Counted from the stretch's first letter, positions 53,374 to 63,061 are shown. The stretch: DNA of 64,000 nucleotides from Pseudomonas viridiflava (GCF_900591205.1 NZ_UUPU01000109.1:1-64000); one strand, 5' to 3'. The notes: generated by a model from the sequence alone, not told the origin. A program made the numbers and translations.

Positions 53374-54273
53374 TCAGTGTGAATCCGCATCCCACACCCA
53401 ATTCCACACCCCCGGCAGGTGCACCGGCTCGCTCACATCCTTGACGGTACGCGCCAGCGCCGCCCGCTCCAGCACGGCGCGGTCGGTGTAGAACGGCTCG
53501 GCGGCGGCCTGCATGCCATTGATGCGAGCGCTGTCGAGCAGGATCTGCAAGTACTCCTGCATATGCCGTGCGGTATAGCGGTTGATGTCGTGGAAGGTCA
53601 CCACCACCGGAATCACGCCATCCACTGTCGGCAGTTCCCCCTGCGCGATACGCTCGCGCACCACCGACAGTTGCCGATACAGGTTGGCGCGGCGGCGCGG
53701 GCTGGCGTTGAAGCCCCAGATCTTGCCGTCATTGGCACTCAAATCCGTAAGCAGTACGTGCATGCCGTGGCGTTGGTAGGCGGCGAAGGTGCGGCGGTCG
53801 TAGTTCCAGAACGGCGGGCGTACCAGCGCAGGCGGCGCGCCGGTGATTGAAGCGATGTCCGCTGCACCCTGGCTGAGGGTGCGCTCCAGTTCTGCGTCGC
53901 CGAGCCAGCGATGGTTGGTATGGAACGCCGTCGCCGTGTGGAACGCCAGGATATGCCCGCCCGCGTACTCCCGCTCCATGGTCTTGCGCCCCCGCGCACT
54001 GCCGCCGGAACGCGACGCTTCGGTCTGCAGGAAGAATACCGCCTTGATCCCCGGCAGCACCGGGTTGTGCGCCAGGTCAGCGACCACCGAACGGCTCGGG
54101 TTGTTGTAGCCAGAGGCGCTGGGGCCGTCATCGAAGGTCAGCAGAAAGCGGATTGGGGCCTGGGCATGCAGGCGTTGTTCGGTCTGCGGGGTCAGGGCGA
54201 TGGGCGCGCTGATGCAGCCACAGAGGCTCAAAGCCAGGGCAAGCACGGCAGATGCAATGGCAAAGGATTTCAT
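53374..54273 (-). CDS. Polysaccharide deacetylase-family lipoprotein
   Basis: The 299 residues begin with a lipoprotein signal (LSLCGC, lipidated Cys20) and continue into a NodB-type carbohydrate esterase 4 domain. Motif 1 TFDDGPS (46-52) carries the catalytic and metal-binding aspartates; motif 2 is represented by HTATAFHTNH and motif 3 by RPPFWNYD. It probably deacetylates a polysaccharide or peptidoglycan at the envelope. The substrate cannot be told. It ends near the C-terminal WNWVWDADSH. Confidence 0.85.
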   Translation of the reverse strand: MKSFAIASAVLALALSLCGCISAPIALTPQTEQRLHAQAPIRFLLTFDDGPSASGYNNPSRSVVADLAHNPVLPGIKAVFFLQTEASRSGGSARGRKTMEREYAGGHILAFHTATAFHTNHRWLGDAELERTLSQGAADIASITGAPPALVRPPFWNYDRRTFAAYQRHGMHVLLTDLSANDGKIWGFNASPRRRANLYRQLSVVRERIAQGELPTVDGVIPVVVTFHDINRYTARHMQEYLQILLDSARINGMQAAAEPFYTDRAVLERAALARTVKDVSEPVHLPGVWNWVWDADSH

Positions 54274-54356
54274 GGTGTGCGCGCGCTCGAATAAAGGCCG
54301 CTGCTGGGTGGATCAGCAGCGGCAGGCGCGCACCATACAGCAAGACCGGCGCCGGT

Positions 54357-55607
54357 TTACAGCAGACTTATCGGGTAGCTGACGATCAACCGGTTTTCAT
54401 CGAATTCATTGTTGCTGTAATCGCGCCGCATGCTGGAGTTGCGCCAGCGGACGTTGAGGTTTTTCAGGCTGCCGCTCTGCACCGTATAGCCCAATTCGCT
54501 TTCGCGGCCCCATTCCTTGCCGTCGGTGATGGTGCCTGTATGCACGTTGCTGCCGCTGATGTAGCGGTTCATCAAGGTCAGGCCGGGAACGCCGAGGGCG
54601 ACGAAGTTGTAGTCGTGGCGCACTTGCCAGGATTTTTCCTGGGCATTGTCGTAGCTGCTGTTGTAACTGTCGTTGGCCAGGGTGCCACCGCTGGTGCCGT
54701 TGACGCGCATCCACGCGTTGTTGCCGGTGAGCTTTTGCAGGCCGATGTAGAAGGTGTTGCCGCCGTAACGGGCCGAGAACAGGCCGGACCAGGTCTTGTT
54801 GTCCAGCTCGCCGGCGCGGGCGCTGCCGTCGTCCTTGCCGTAGAAGAACCCGAGGTTGGCGCCCAGGGTCCAGTCGCCCAGGGGCTGACTATGGATCAGG
54901 TTGACGAACTGCTGGCGGTAGATGTCCTTGAGTTGGGCATTCCACAGGCCGACTTGAGTGCGTTTGTCGTTGAATGCGTATTCGCCGCCCTGGAAGTTGA
55001 ACCGGTCGGAGGTGAAGGCGGTTTTACCGACCATCGACATGTCGTTCATGCTGCTGTCATCGCGTGGGCTGTTGGCGCGGAACTGGCCGCCATAGAGGGT
55101 CAGGCCGTCGATTTCCCGGGAGGTGATCTGCCCGCCGCGCAGGGTTTGCGGCAGGGAGCGGCCATCGTCCGAACGCAGAATCGGCAGCACCGGCATCCAT
55201 TCGCCCACCTTGACTTCGGTCATCGAAACCCGCGCCTTGAACGCTACGCCGAGGCGCCCGAATTCATCCGCCGGGCGGCCATCGTGGTCCAGCGGCAACA
55301 GCTGGGTGCCACCGGTGCCGCGCCCGCCATCGAGCTTCAAGGAGTACAGCCCCAGCACATCCACACCGAAGCCTACCGTGCCTTGGGTAAAGCCGGATTT
55401 GGCATCGAGGATGAAACTTTGCGTCCACTCCTGCGCGCCGCCCTGGGTTTTGGAGGGGTTGGTGTAATTGCGGTTGAAGAAGAAATTACGCAGGTTTAGG
55501 TTGGCGCTGGCGTCTTCGAGAAAGCCGTGTTCTTCGGCGACGGCAGGGAGGGCAAGGCTGGTGATAGCGGTTGCCAGCAAGAGCCGGCGCGGGTGAAAAG
55601 TGCTCAT
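54357..55607 (-). CDS. OprD-family outer-membrane porin
   Basis: This 416-residue porin has a signal peptide ending LPAVA before EEHGFLEDA and the OprD-family start SANLNLRNFFFNRNY. The remainder is a beta-barrel rich in alternating aromatic strands and ends in the phenylalanine-like terminal motif VSYPISLL. Such porins admit amino acids or aromatic acids; the nearby pca genes hint at an aromatic substrate, but they are separated by another gene. The ATG at 55607 (MSTFHPRRLLL) was chosen over an open frame from 55667. Confidence 0.87.
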   Translation of the reverse strand: MSTFHPRRLLLATAITSLALPAVAEEHGFLEDASANLNLRNFFFNRNYTNPSKTQGGAQEWTQSFILDAKSGFTQGTVGFGVDVLGLYSLKLDGGRGTGGTQLLPLDHDGRPADEFGRLGVAFKARVSMTEVKVGEWMPVLPILRSDDGRSLPQTLRGGQITSREIDGLTLYGGQFRANSPRDDSSMNDMSMVGKTAFTSDRFNFQGGEYAFNDKRTQVGLWNAQLKDIYRQQFVNLIHSQPLGDWTLGANLGFFYGKDDGSARAGELDNKTWSGLFSARYGGNTFYIGLQKLTGNNAWMRVNGTSGGTLANDSYNSSYDNAQEKSWQVRHDYNFVALGVPGLTLMNRYISGSNVHTGTITDGKEWGRESELGYTVQSGSLKNLNVRWRNSSMRRDYSNNEFDENRLIVSYPISLL

Positions 55608-55755
55608 GGCGTTGGACCTGTTGTTATTTTGGCGGCCATGGTGCGGGTCGGTGAGGGGGCGGTTCAATCGGGGGTGGGCGGGTTTTGGGCGATGATCGAA
55701 CGTAATTGTGAGTCGCTCAACCCGTCAGCTTCGGGCGCGTGGGGGCCCATGTCTA

Positions 55756-55771
55756 CTGTCAGGGTTGACAG
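55756..55771 (+). promoter_or_regulatory. Lux-box-like palindrome upstream of an unknown gene
   Basis: CTGTCAGGGTTGACAG is a perfect dyad extended to 10-bp arms (55752-55775). It matches the site at 11389-11404 except for one spacer base. A TATTTT -10 candidate at 55795-55800 places the palindrome centred near -42, the position of a class II LuxR-type activator. Confidence 0.6.
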
Positions 55772-55844
55772 TAGAGGGTTGAGTCCAGAGGCGCTATTTT
55801 CGAGCCGGTAGGTTTTTTTTGATGCGCCCCAGGGAGCACGACTT

Positions 55845-56294
55845 ATGAGTTTCGGATCAGATATGGGCACGTTTTTAACGGCCCCGGATGAGTTCAGTGG
55901 AGAGCTCATCTATGAGGGGGGCCAGACGGTTGCGCTGACCTTCGACAGCTTCAAGTTGATCTATAAAAAAGGCAGTTACTGTCACATTCGCCTTGGTCTG
56001 TTGGACAACCAGGGTACGAAAAACGAACTGAAACTTGACGCTGGCCAGCTTGTGTTGGGAGCTGGCATGACCTATCCCATCGGCCCACAGCTGTTGCCCA
56101 TACAAGCGACCTTCAGCTGGGGGGACTACATCAATTACCTCCCACAGTCCTATTGGGGCAATTTGGCTGTCAACCGCCTCACCACCGACGGTGCTGAAAA
56201 GGCTTCGATCGAGGCCAGCTTTTCGCTCGGCTGGGAAACCGAGGCTGGCAGTGGGGTGGAAGTTCAGTGCACGTTGCTTCGAGTGAGTACTTGA
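55845..56294 (+). CDS. Unknown beta-rich 149-residue protein
   Basis: The protein (MSFGSDMGTFLTAPDEFSGE) has no signal peptide or membrane segment and alternates hydrophobic residues, suggesting a beta-sandwich. I do not recognise the family. The ATG has GGGAG nine bases upstream. A lux-box-like site precedes it and a strong terminator follows, so it is a single-gene unit. Base composition is lower in GC than in the neighbours. Confidence 0.75.
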   Translation: MSFGSDMGTFLTAPDEFSGELIYEGGQTVALTFDSFKLIYKKGSYCHIRLGLLDNQGTKNELKLDAGQLVLGAGMTYPIGPQLLPIQATFSWGDYINYLPQSYWGNLAVNRLTTDGAEKASIEASFSLGWETEAGSGVEVQCTLLRVST

Positions 56295-56326
56295 ACGCGC
56301 CTTGTTGGTGATTAACGCCGCGACAT

Positions 56327-56361
56327 AAAAAAACCGCCTCCTGCTAGGGCGGCGGTTTTTT
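56327..56361. terminator. Bidirectional intrinsic terminator
   Basis: AAAAAACCGCC and GGCGGTTTTTT form an 11-bp stem with A and T runs on either side. It serves both the unknown gene on the plus strand and emhC on the minus strand. Confidence 0.92.
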
Positions 56362-56377
56362 GTTTACTGCGGCGTTA

Positions 56378-57835
56378 TCAGAACAACTTCAACGCCGGCG
56401 CTTCTTCTTTCAACGGCTCGTTCTTCGCCGTCTGCTCGTTCCAGCCACCGCCGAGGGCCTTGTACAGGTTGACCTCGCTGGTCAGCTGCGCCAGGCGATC
56501 GGTGATCAGCGATTGCTGGGCACTGAACAGTTGGCGCTGGGCGTCGAGGAACGTCAGGTTGCTGTCAACACCAATGCGATAGCGACGCTCGGCCAGGCGG
56601 TAGTAATCCTGGTTGGCCGCGACGAAGCCGCGCTGGGCATCCAGTTGCTGCTTGTAGGTCTCACGCGAGGCAAGGCCGTCGGAGACTTCCTGGAAGCCGG
56701 TCTGAATAGCCTTCTCGTAGTTGGCCACGTTGATCTCTTTCTGGATCTTCGAGTAGTCCAGGCTTGCGCGCAGGCTACCGGCGTTGAAGATCGGGATGTT
56801 GATCTGCGGGGCAAACGACCAGGTGCCCGAACCGCCTTTGAACAGGCCGCCCAGGGTCGGGCTGGCGGTGCCGGCGCTGGCGGTCAGGCTGATGCTCGGG
56901 AAGAACGCTGCACGCGCCGCGCCGATATTGGCGTTGGCGGCCTTGAGGTTGTACTCGGCCTGCACAATGTCGGGACGACGTTGCAGCAGGTCCGAAGGCA
57001 AGCCGGCCGGCACTTCGCTGAGCAGGTCATCCGACAGCGGCTTGCTGGCGATATTCGCCGGCAGGCCGGTGCCCAGCAGCAGGGTCAGGCTGTTTTCGTC
57101 CTGGGCCACCTGGCGGGTGTAGCGGGCCAGGGCGACCCGGGCGTTCTCCACCGAGGTGCGCGCCTGGCTCAGGTCGAGGGCCGAGGCCACGCCGACTTCG
57201 TTGCTGCGCGAGGTCAGCTTGTAGCTCTGTTCGAACGCGCCCAGGGTGTCCTGGGTCAGCTTGAGCAGTTCCTTGTCGGCCTGCCAGGTCAGGTAGGCGT
57301 TGGCCACACTGGCCACCAGGCTGATCTGGGTGCTGCGCCGCGCCTCTTCAGTGGCGAAGTACTTTTGCAGCGCTTCTTCACTCAGGCTGCGCACGCGGCC
57401 GAACAGGTCCAGCTCGTACGAGCTGATCCCGAGGCCGGCCGAGTACTGGCTGGTGATGCCCGCTTCGCCGGTCTGCGAAAGCTTGGCCGGGGTACGCGAA
57501 CGGCTGCCGCTGCCCGTGGCCGAAATGGCCGGGAACAGGTCGGCACGCTGGATCTGGTATTGCGCCGCATACGCGTCGATGTTCAGCGCTGCGACACGCA
57601 GGTCACGGTTGTTCACCAACGCGGTCTGGATCAGCTGTTGCAGGGCAGGGTCATGGAAAAACTGCTTCCAGCCCTGCTCGGCAGCGGCCTGGCCCGGCGC
57701 CTGGGCCGACGAATACGCCGGCCCCTGCGGGAACTGTGCCGCCACCGGCGCTTCGGGGCGCTGGTAGTCAGGTATCAGCGAGCAGCCACTGAGCACGAAT
57801 GCCGTGACGGCTAGGGAAAGTAGCGACTTGCTCAT
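56378..57835 (-). CDS. emhC: RND efflux outer-membrane factor EmhC/TtgC
   Basis: This 485-residue OprM-type outer-membrane lipoprotein has a lipobox LSGC (Cys18) and two OEP repeats (about 60-250 and 270-455; RRPDIVQAEYNLKAANANIGAARAAFFPSISL is diagnostic). It is the duct for EmhAB. It overlaps emhB by four bases (ATGA) and ends at the shared terminator. Confidence 0.93.
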   Translation of the reverse strand: MSKSLLSLAVTAFVLSGCSLIPDYQRPEAPVAAQFPQGPAYSSAQAPGQAAAEQGWKQFFHDPALQQLIQTALVNNRDLRVAALNIDAYAAQYQIQRADLFPAISATGSGSRSRTPAKLSQTGEAGITSQYSAGLGISSYELDLFGRVRSLSEEALQKYFATEEARRSTQISLVASVANAYLTWQADKELLKLTQDTLGAFEQSYKLTSRSNEVGVASALDLSQARTSVENARVALARYTRQVAQDENSLTLLLGTGLPANIASKPLSDDLLSEVPAGLPSDLLQRRPDIVQAEYNLKAANANIGAARAAFFPSISLTASAGTASPTLGGLFKGGSGTWSFAPQINIPIFNAGSLRASLDYSKIQKEINVANYEKAIQTGFQEVSDGLASRETYKQQLDAQRGFVAANQDYYRLAERRYRIGVDSNLTFLDAQRQLFSAQQSLITDRLAQLTSEVNLYKALGGGWNEQTAKNEPLKEEAPALKLF

Positions 57836-60800
57836 TGGCCAGCCTCTTTAGGAGTTTCAGTAGTATCAGTCTTTTTGCGCTCGCCGATAGACGACACGGT
57901 TGCGAAGAACAGTGGCACCCAGAAGATCGCCAGGACCGTGGCCGTGATCATACCGCCAATTACGCCGGTACCGATCGCGTGCTGGCTGCCTGAGCCTGCG
58001 CCCGAGGAGATCGCCAACGGCAGTACGCCGAGGATGAACGCCATGGAGGTCATGATGATTGGCCGCAGACGCATGCGGGATGCTTCGATAGCGGCCTCGA
58101 CGATGCCCTTGCCTTGCTCGTGCAGCTCTTTGGCGAACTCCACGATCAGGATGGCGTTCTTCGCCGCCAGGCCCACCGTCACCAACAGGCCCACCTGGAA
58201 GAACACGTCGTTGGACAGGCCGCGCATGCTGGTCGCGATCAACGCACCGACCACACCCAGCGGCACTACCAGCACCACCGCGATCGGGATCGACCAGCTT
58301 TCGTACAGCGCCGCGAGGCACAGGAACACCACCAGCAGCGACAGCGCGTACAACGCCGGCGCCTGGGAGCCGGACAGGCGTTCTTCGTACGACAGACCCG
58401 TCCAGGCATAGCCGATACCGGCCGGCAGTTGCTTGGCGATCCGCTCGACTTCGGTCATCGCGTCACCGGTACTGTAGCCCGGTGCCGGGGTGCCGAGGAT
58501 TTCCATCGCCGCCACACCGTTGTAACGCGAGAGCTTCGGCGAGCCGTAGATCCACTTGCCCGAAGCGATGGCCGAAAGCGGCACCATCTTCCCGGAGTCG
58601 CTGCGCACGTACCATTTGTTCAGGTCTTCGGGCGACATGCGGCTGGCGGCTTCACCTTGCACGTACACCTTCTTCACCCGACCACGGTCGATGAAGTCGT
58701 TGACGTAGCTGCCACCCAGGGCAATCGCCAGGGTCTGGTTGATGTTCGACAGCGTGATGCCCTGGGCGCTGGCCTTCTCGTCGTCGACGGTGAGCTCGTA
58801 CTGCGGCTCATCGTTCACGCCGTTGGGACGTACACCGGCCAGGATCTTGCTCTGGGCAGCCATGCCGAGGAACTGGTTACGTGCGGCCATCAATTTTTCA
58901 TGGCCGACGCCGCCCTGGTCTTGCAGGAACACGTCGAAACCGGTGGCGTTACCCAGCTCCAGTACAGACGGCGGCACGATGGCAAACACCATGGCGTCCT
59001 GGAAGGTCTGCATGAAGTAGCCCTGGGCGCGCTTCGCAATCTCGAATACCGAGTTGGACGCATCGCGCTCATCCCAGGACTTGAGCATCACGAAGGCCAG
59101 GCCGGAGCTTTGGCCACGACCGGCGAAGTTGAAGCCGTTAACGGTGAACACCGATTTCACGCCTTTGCCTTCGCCTGGCTCGCCTTCCTTGTCGTTGAGC
59201 AGGTAAGCACGCATGTCGTCGATGACTTTTTGCGTACGTTCAGCCGAGGAACCAACCGGTGTCTGCACCTGGGCGAAGATCACGCCCTGGTCTTCGTCGG
59301 GCAGGAACGCGGCAGGAATGCGCATGAACAACCAGATCATGCCGGCGAAGATCAGCGCGTACACCAGGAACGCCGGGATCTTGTGCTTGATCATGTTGCC
59401 CACGCCGCGCTCGTAGCTCAGTACGCCACGGTCGAAGGTGCGGTTGAACCAGCCGAAGAAACCACGCTTGGGTTGGCCGTGTTTTTCCGGGTCGATCGGC
59501 TTGAGCATGGTGGCGCACAAGGCCGGGGTGAAGATCAGGGCAACCAGTACCGACAGCGCCATCGCCGAAACGATAGTGATGGAGAACTGTTTGTAGATCA
59601 CACCGGTGGAACCACCGAAGAATGCCATCGGCAACAGTACCGCCGACAGTACCAGGGCAATACCCACCAGGGCGCCCTGGATCTGGCCCATGGACTTGAC
59701 CGTCGCCTCTTTGGGCGACAGGTGTTCCTCGGCCATTACCCGCTCGACGTTTTCCACCACAACGATGGCGTCATCCACCAGCAAGCCGATGGCCAGGATC
59801 ATGCCGAACATGGTCAGGGTGTTGATGGTGAAACCGAACGCCGCAAGGATCCCGAACGTACCCAGCAATACCACCGGAACCGTCATGGTGGTGATGATGG
59901 TGGCGCGGAAGTTCTGCAGGAACAGGAACATCACCAGGAACACCAGCACGATCGCTTCGACCAGGGTGTGAACCACGCCGGAGATCGACTCGGTCACAAC
60001 CGGGGTGGTGTCATACGGCACCACCGCCTTCATGCCAGGCGGGAAGAACGGTTCAAGCGACGCCACCGTGGCACGAATTGCCTTGGCGGTGTCGAGGGCG
60101 TTGGCGCCCGACGCCAGCTTGATCGCCATACCGGAAGCCGGGTTGCCGTTGAACTGTGCACTGATGCTGTAGTTCTGGCCGCCGAGTTCGATACGCGCGA
60201 CGTCATGCAGGCGAACCTGTGAACCGTCGGCATTCACCTTCATCAGGATGTTGCCGAATTGCTCAGCCGTTTGCAGACGCGTCTTGCCGATGATGGTGGC
60301 GTTCAACTGGTTGCCGGGCAGGGCTGGCAGGCCGCCCAATTGACCGGTGGCCACCTGGACGTTCTGCGCCGAAATCGCGGTGCTGACGTCGACCGGGGTC
60401 AGCTGGAAGTTGTTCAGCTTGGCCGGGTCGAGCCAGATACGCATGGCGTACTGCGAACCGAACACCTGGAAGTCACCCACACCCGCGGTACGCGAGATCG
60501 GGTCCTGGATGTTGGACACGATGTAGTTGGAGAGGTCGTCCTTGGTCATGCTGCCGTCTTCCGACACCAGACCGATTACCATCAGGAAGTTCTTCACCGA
60601 CTTGGTCACGCGGATACCCTGCTGCTGCACTTCTTGCGGCAGCAGTGGGGTCGCCAGGTTCAGCTTGTTCTGCACCTGAACCTGGGCGATGTCGGGGTTG
60701 GTGCCCTGGTTGAACGTCGCAGTGATGGTCATGCTGCCGTCGGAGTTACTGTCCGAGGCCACATAACGCAGGTTGTCGATACCGTTGAGCTGTTGCTCGA

Positions 60801-60993
60801 TCACCTGCACCACGGTGTCCTGCACGGTTTGTGCGGACGCGCCTGGGTAGGTTACCTGGATATCAATGGCGGTTGGCGCAATGGCCGGGTACTGGTTGAT
60901 GGGCAACTTCAGGATCGACAGTGCCCCGACCAGCATGATCACCAGGGCAATTACCCAGGCGAAAATGGGACGGTCGATAAAAAATTTCGACAT
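57832..60993 (-). CDS. emhB: RND multidrug/solvent efflux pump EmhB/TtgB
   Basis: This 1053-residue AcrB-type transporter has 12 membrane segments and two periplasmic loops. The proton-relay motif GLLVDDAIVVVENVERVM (paired Asp near 405) is intact. The closest named relatives are EmhB of P. fluorescens and TtgB of P. putida, which export hydrophobic compounds, solvents and antibiotics. It starts three bases after the emhA stop. Confidence 0.95.
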   Translation of the reverse strand: MSKFFIDRPIFAWVIALVIMLVGALSILKLPINQYPAIAPTAIDIQVTYPGASAQTVQDTVVQVIEQQLNGIDNLRYVASDSNSDGSMTITATFNQGTNPDIAQVQVQNKLNLATPLLPQEVQQQGIRVTKSVKNFLMVIGLVSEDGSMTKDDLSNYIVSNIQDPISRTAGVGDFQVFGSQYAMRIWLDPAKLNNFQLTPVDVSTAISAQNVQVATGQLGGLPALPGNQLNATIIGKTRLQTAEQFGNILMKVNADGSQVRLHDVARIELGGQNYSISAQFNGNPASGMAIKLASGANALDTAKAIRATVASLEPFFPPGMKAVVPYDTTPVVTESISGVVHTLVEAIVLVFLVMFLFLQNFRATIITTMTVPVVLLGTFGILAAFGFTINTLTMFGMILAIGLLVDDAIVVVENVERVMAEEHLSPKEATVKSMGQIQGALVGIALVLSAVLLPMAFFGGSTGVIYKQFSITIVSAMALSVLVALIFTPALCATMLKPIDPEKHGQPKRGFFGWFNRTFDRGVLSYERGVGNMIKHKIPAFLVYALIFAGMIWLFMRIPAAFLPDEDQGVIFAQVQTPVGSSAERTQKVIDDMRAYLLNDKEGEPGEGKGVKSVFTVNGFNFAGRGQSSGLAFVMLKSWDERDASNSVFEIAKRAQGYFMQTFQDAMVFAIVPPSVLELGNATGFDVFLQDQGGVGHEKLMAARNQFLGMAAQSKILAGVRPNGVNDEPQYELTVDDEKASAQGITLSNINQTLAIALGGSYVNDFIDRGRVKKVYVQGEAASRMSPEDLNKWYVRSDSGKMVPLSAIASGKWIYGSPKLSRYNGVAAMEILGTPAPGYSTGDAMTEVERIAKQLPAGIGYAWTGLSYEERLSGSQAPALYALSLLVVFLCLAALYESWSIPIAVVLVVPLGVVGALIATSMRGLSNDVFFQVGLLVTVGLAAKNAILIVEFAKELHEQGKGIVEAAIEASRMRLRPIIMTSMAFILGVLPLAISSGAGSGSQHAIGTGVIGGMITATVLAIFWVPLFFATVSSIGERKKTDTTETPKEAGQ

Positions 60994-60996
60994 GGA

Positions 60997-62142
60997 TTAC
61001 TCCCCTTTGCCAGCAGCGGCAGCAGGAGCAGCAGTACCGGCGGGCTTGGCGTTGTCAGCCTCCTTGACCTTGACCTCAGCGCCCGGCTTGACGTACTGCA
61101 AGCCTTCGGTGATCACACGGTCACCGGCGTCCAGGCCTTTTTCCACCAGCCAGTAGGCGCCGGCAGTACGGTTAGCGACCAATACACGTTGCTCGACCTT
61201 GTTGTCCTTGTTCACGATCAGCGCGGTCGGGATGCCCTTGAGGTCACGGGTCACGCCTTGCTGAGGCGCGAGGATGGCCTTGCTGTTCACACCGGCTTGC
61301 AGTTGGGCGTGTACGAACATGCCCGGCAGCAGGGTGTGGTCAGGGTTCGGGAACACGGCGCGCAGGGTCACGGAACCGGTGGTCTGGTCGACCGACACTT
61401 CGGAGAACTCAAGCTTGCCGTCCTGGCCGTAGTCGCTGCCGTCTTCCAGGGTCAGCTTGACCTTGGCGGCATTGGCGCCGGCTTTTTCCAGCTGGCCGCT
61501 TTCCAGGTCGCGGCGCAGTTTCAGCATTTCAGCCGAAGACTGCGTGACGTCGACGTAGATCGGGTCCAGTTGCTGGATCACGGCCATGGCGTCGGTCTGG
61601 CCATTGCTGACCAGCGCGCCTTCGGTCACCGAAGAACGGCCGATACGCCCGGAGATCGGCGCGAACACTTTGGTGTAACGCACGTTGATCTGGGCGGTTT
61701 GAACGTTTGCTTCCGAAGTCATGCGATTGGCGACGGCAGTGTCGTATTCCTGACGGCTGACGGCCTGTTCATCGACCAACTGCTTGTAGCGGTCGGTGAT
61801 CGACTTGGTTTGGGTCAGGCTGGCTTGTGCGCTTTTGAGCGTAGCTTCATAGACCGACGGGTCGATCTGATAAAGCTGCTGGCCTTCCTTCACATCCGCG
61901 CCTTCCTTGAACAGGCGCTTGAGGATGATGCCGTTGACCTGTGGGCGAACTTCCGCGATGCGGTAGGCGGTGGTGCGGCCCGGCAGCTCGGAGGTCAGGG
62001 TATAGGCTTGCGGTTGAATGGTGACCACGCCGACCTGAGGGGTTTGAGCGGGCGGAGCCGCTTCTTCCTTTTTACATCCGCTGAGCAGCGATGCCAGGGC
62101 GACGGCAGTGACCAGAGCGGTAACAGCTGGCTTAAGTTGCAT
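60997..62142 (-). CDS. emhA: RND efflux periplasmic adaptor EmhA/TtgA
   Basis: This 381-residue membrane fusion lipoprotein has the signal MQLKPAVTALVTAVALASLLSGC with lipid-bearing Cys23, lipoyl halves (TTAYRIAEVRPQVNGIILKRLFKEG and VFAPISGRIGRSSVTEGALV), a coiled coil (about 95-160) and a beta-barrel. The start is the ATG at 62142; the open frame to 62202 is rejected. First gene of emhABC, repressed by EmhR at the operator 62232-62260. Confidence 0.94.
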   Translation of the reverse strand: MQLKPAVTALVTAVALASLLSGCKKEEAAPPAQTPQVGVVTIQPQAYTLTSELPGRTTAYRIAEVRPQVNGIILKRLFKEGADVKEGQQLYQIDPSVYEATLKSAQASLTQTKSITDRYKQLVDEQAVSRQEYDTAVANRMTSEANVQTAQINVRYTKVFAPISGRIGRSSVTEGALVSNGQTDAMAVIQQLDPIYVDVTQSSAEMLKLRRDLESGQLEKAGANAAKVKLTLEDGSDYGQDGKLEFSEVSVDQTTGSVTLRAVFPNPDHTLLPGMFVHAQLQAGVNSKAILAPQQGVTRDLKGIPTALIVNKDNKVEQRVLVANRTAGAYWLVEKGLDAGDRVITEGLQYVKPGAEVKVKEADNAKPAGTAAPAAAAGKGE

Positions 62143-62231
62143 GAAGATCCTCGGGTCAGGCGCGCAGGGTGCGCACAAGAAGGGTGGAAGGGTAAAAAAC
62201 AAGCTGTGAGTAGATAAGTAGCTTGCTACGC

Positions 62232-62261
62232 AATATACTTACGTTCATGGTTGTTTGTAAA
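62232..62261 (-). promoter_or_regulatory. emhA promoter overlapping a TtgR/EmhR-type operator
   Basis: On the minus strand the -35 TTTACA (62256-62261) and -10 TATATT (62232-62237) are 18 bases apart. The sequence between, including CAAACAACCATGAACGTAAG, closely follows the TtgR operator known from P. putida, so repressor binding would block RNA polymerase. Confidence 0.8.
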
Positions 62262-62362
62262 CTCTTGACAGGCTTCGCGCAATGTTGACAAAGCAACGCC
62301 CAGAGCCTCGATTCCATTACGTTCGACACCCATGACGGTGTCGTCCCACAAATATTCTGATG

Positions 62363-62395
62363 ATCGTTAACGTCTATTAACGTTGCGTTAACGAT
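62363..62395. repeat. Triple GTTAACG motif, candidate second operator
   Basis: The arms ATCGTTAACG and CGTTAACGAT form a perfect 10-bp inverted repeat around ATTAACGTT. It lies 34-66 bases upstream of the emhR ATG and does not resemble the TtgR operator. Confidence 0.7.
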
Positions 62396-62428
62396 AGTCT
62401 CAAGTGTCCTGATTGAGGTTTTACTGCC

Positions 62429-63061
62429 ATGGTTCGTCGCACCAAAGAGGAAGCTCAGGAAACGCGCAGCCAAATTCTCGACGCCGCCGAGCAAGCCTTT
62501 TATGCGCGCGGCGTTGCGCGGACTACGCTGGCGGATATCGCCGCGCTGGCCGGGGTGACGCGGGGTGCCATTTACTGGCATTTCAGCAATAAATCCGATT
62601 TGCTGCAGGCGCTGCTCGATACCCTGCACGAACCGCTGGACGAATTGGCCAGGGCCAGTGAAAGCGAGGATGAAATCGACCCGCTGGGCTGTATGCGCAA
62701 GTTGCTGATTCATCTCTATCATCAAGTGGCTCTGGACCCGAAAACCCGGCGCATCAATGAGATCCTGTTTCATAAGTGCGAGTTCACCGATGAAATGTGT
62801 GACATGCGGCGCCAACGCCAGACCCACAGTCTTGAATGCAACCTGCGCATCAGCCTGACATTACGCAACGCAGTCCACCGCGGGCAGCTTCCAGAGAACC
62901 TCGACACCACGCGTGGGGCAGTGTGCATCCATGCCTACATCCACGGTTTGATCGGCCAATGGCTGCTGGTGCCCGACAGCTTTCAGCTGCATCAAGACGC
63001 CGAACGCTGGGTGGATGCAGGGCTGGACATGCTGCGCCTGAGCCCTAGCCTGCGCAATTAA
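62429..63061 (+). CDS. emhR: TetR-family efflux repressor EmhR/TtgR
   Basis: The 210 residues match the length of TtgR. An N-terminal helix-turn-helix (TTLADIAALAGVTRGAIYWHF, about 32-52) binds DNA and the C-terminal helical domain senses drugs and plant phenolics. It is divergent from emhABC and represses both transcripts in characterised pseudomonads. The ATG at 62429 (MVRRTKEEAQETR) is standard, though only TGAGG-like bases precede it. Confidence 0.94.
   Translation: MVRRTKEEAQETRSQILDAAEQAFYARGVARTTLADIAALAGVTRGAIYWHFSNKSDLLQALLDTLHEPLDELARASESEDEIDPLGCMRKLLIHLYHQVALDPKTRRINEILFHKCEFTDEMCDMRRQRQTHSLECNLRISLTLRNAVHRGQLPENLDTTRGAVCIHAYIHGLIGQWLLVPDSFQLHQDAERWVDAGLDMLRLSPSLRN

Noticed and set aside
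54330..54358. Palindrome ACCGGCGCCGGT after the porin gene as a terminator
   Set aside because: The stem is short and not followed by a T tract on the minus strand.
58114..60222. 702-residue plus-strand frame across emhB, and the 652-residue frame at 60259-62217
   Set aside because: They are antisense shadows of emhB and emhA with no motifs or ribosome-binding sites.
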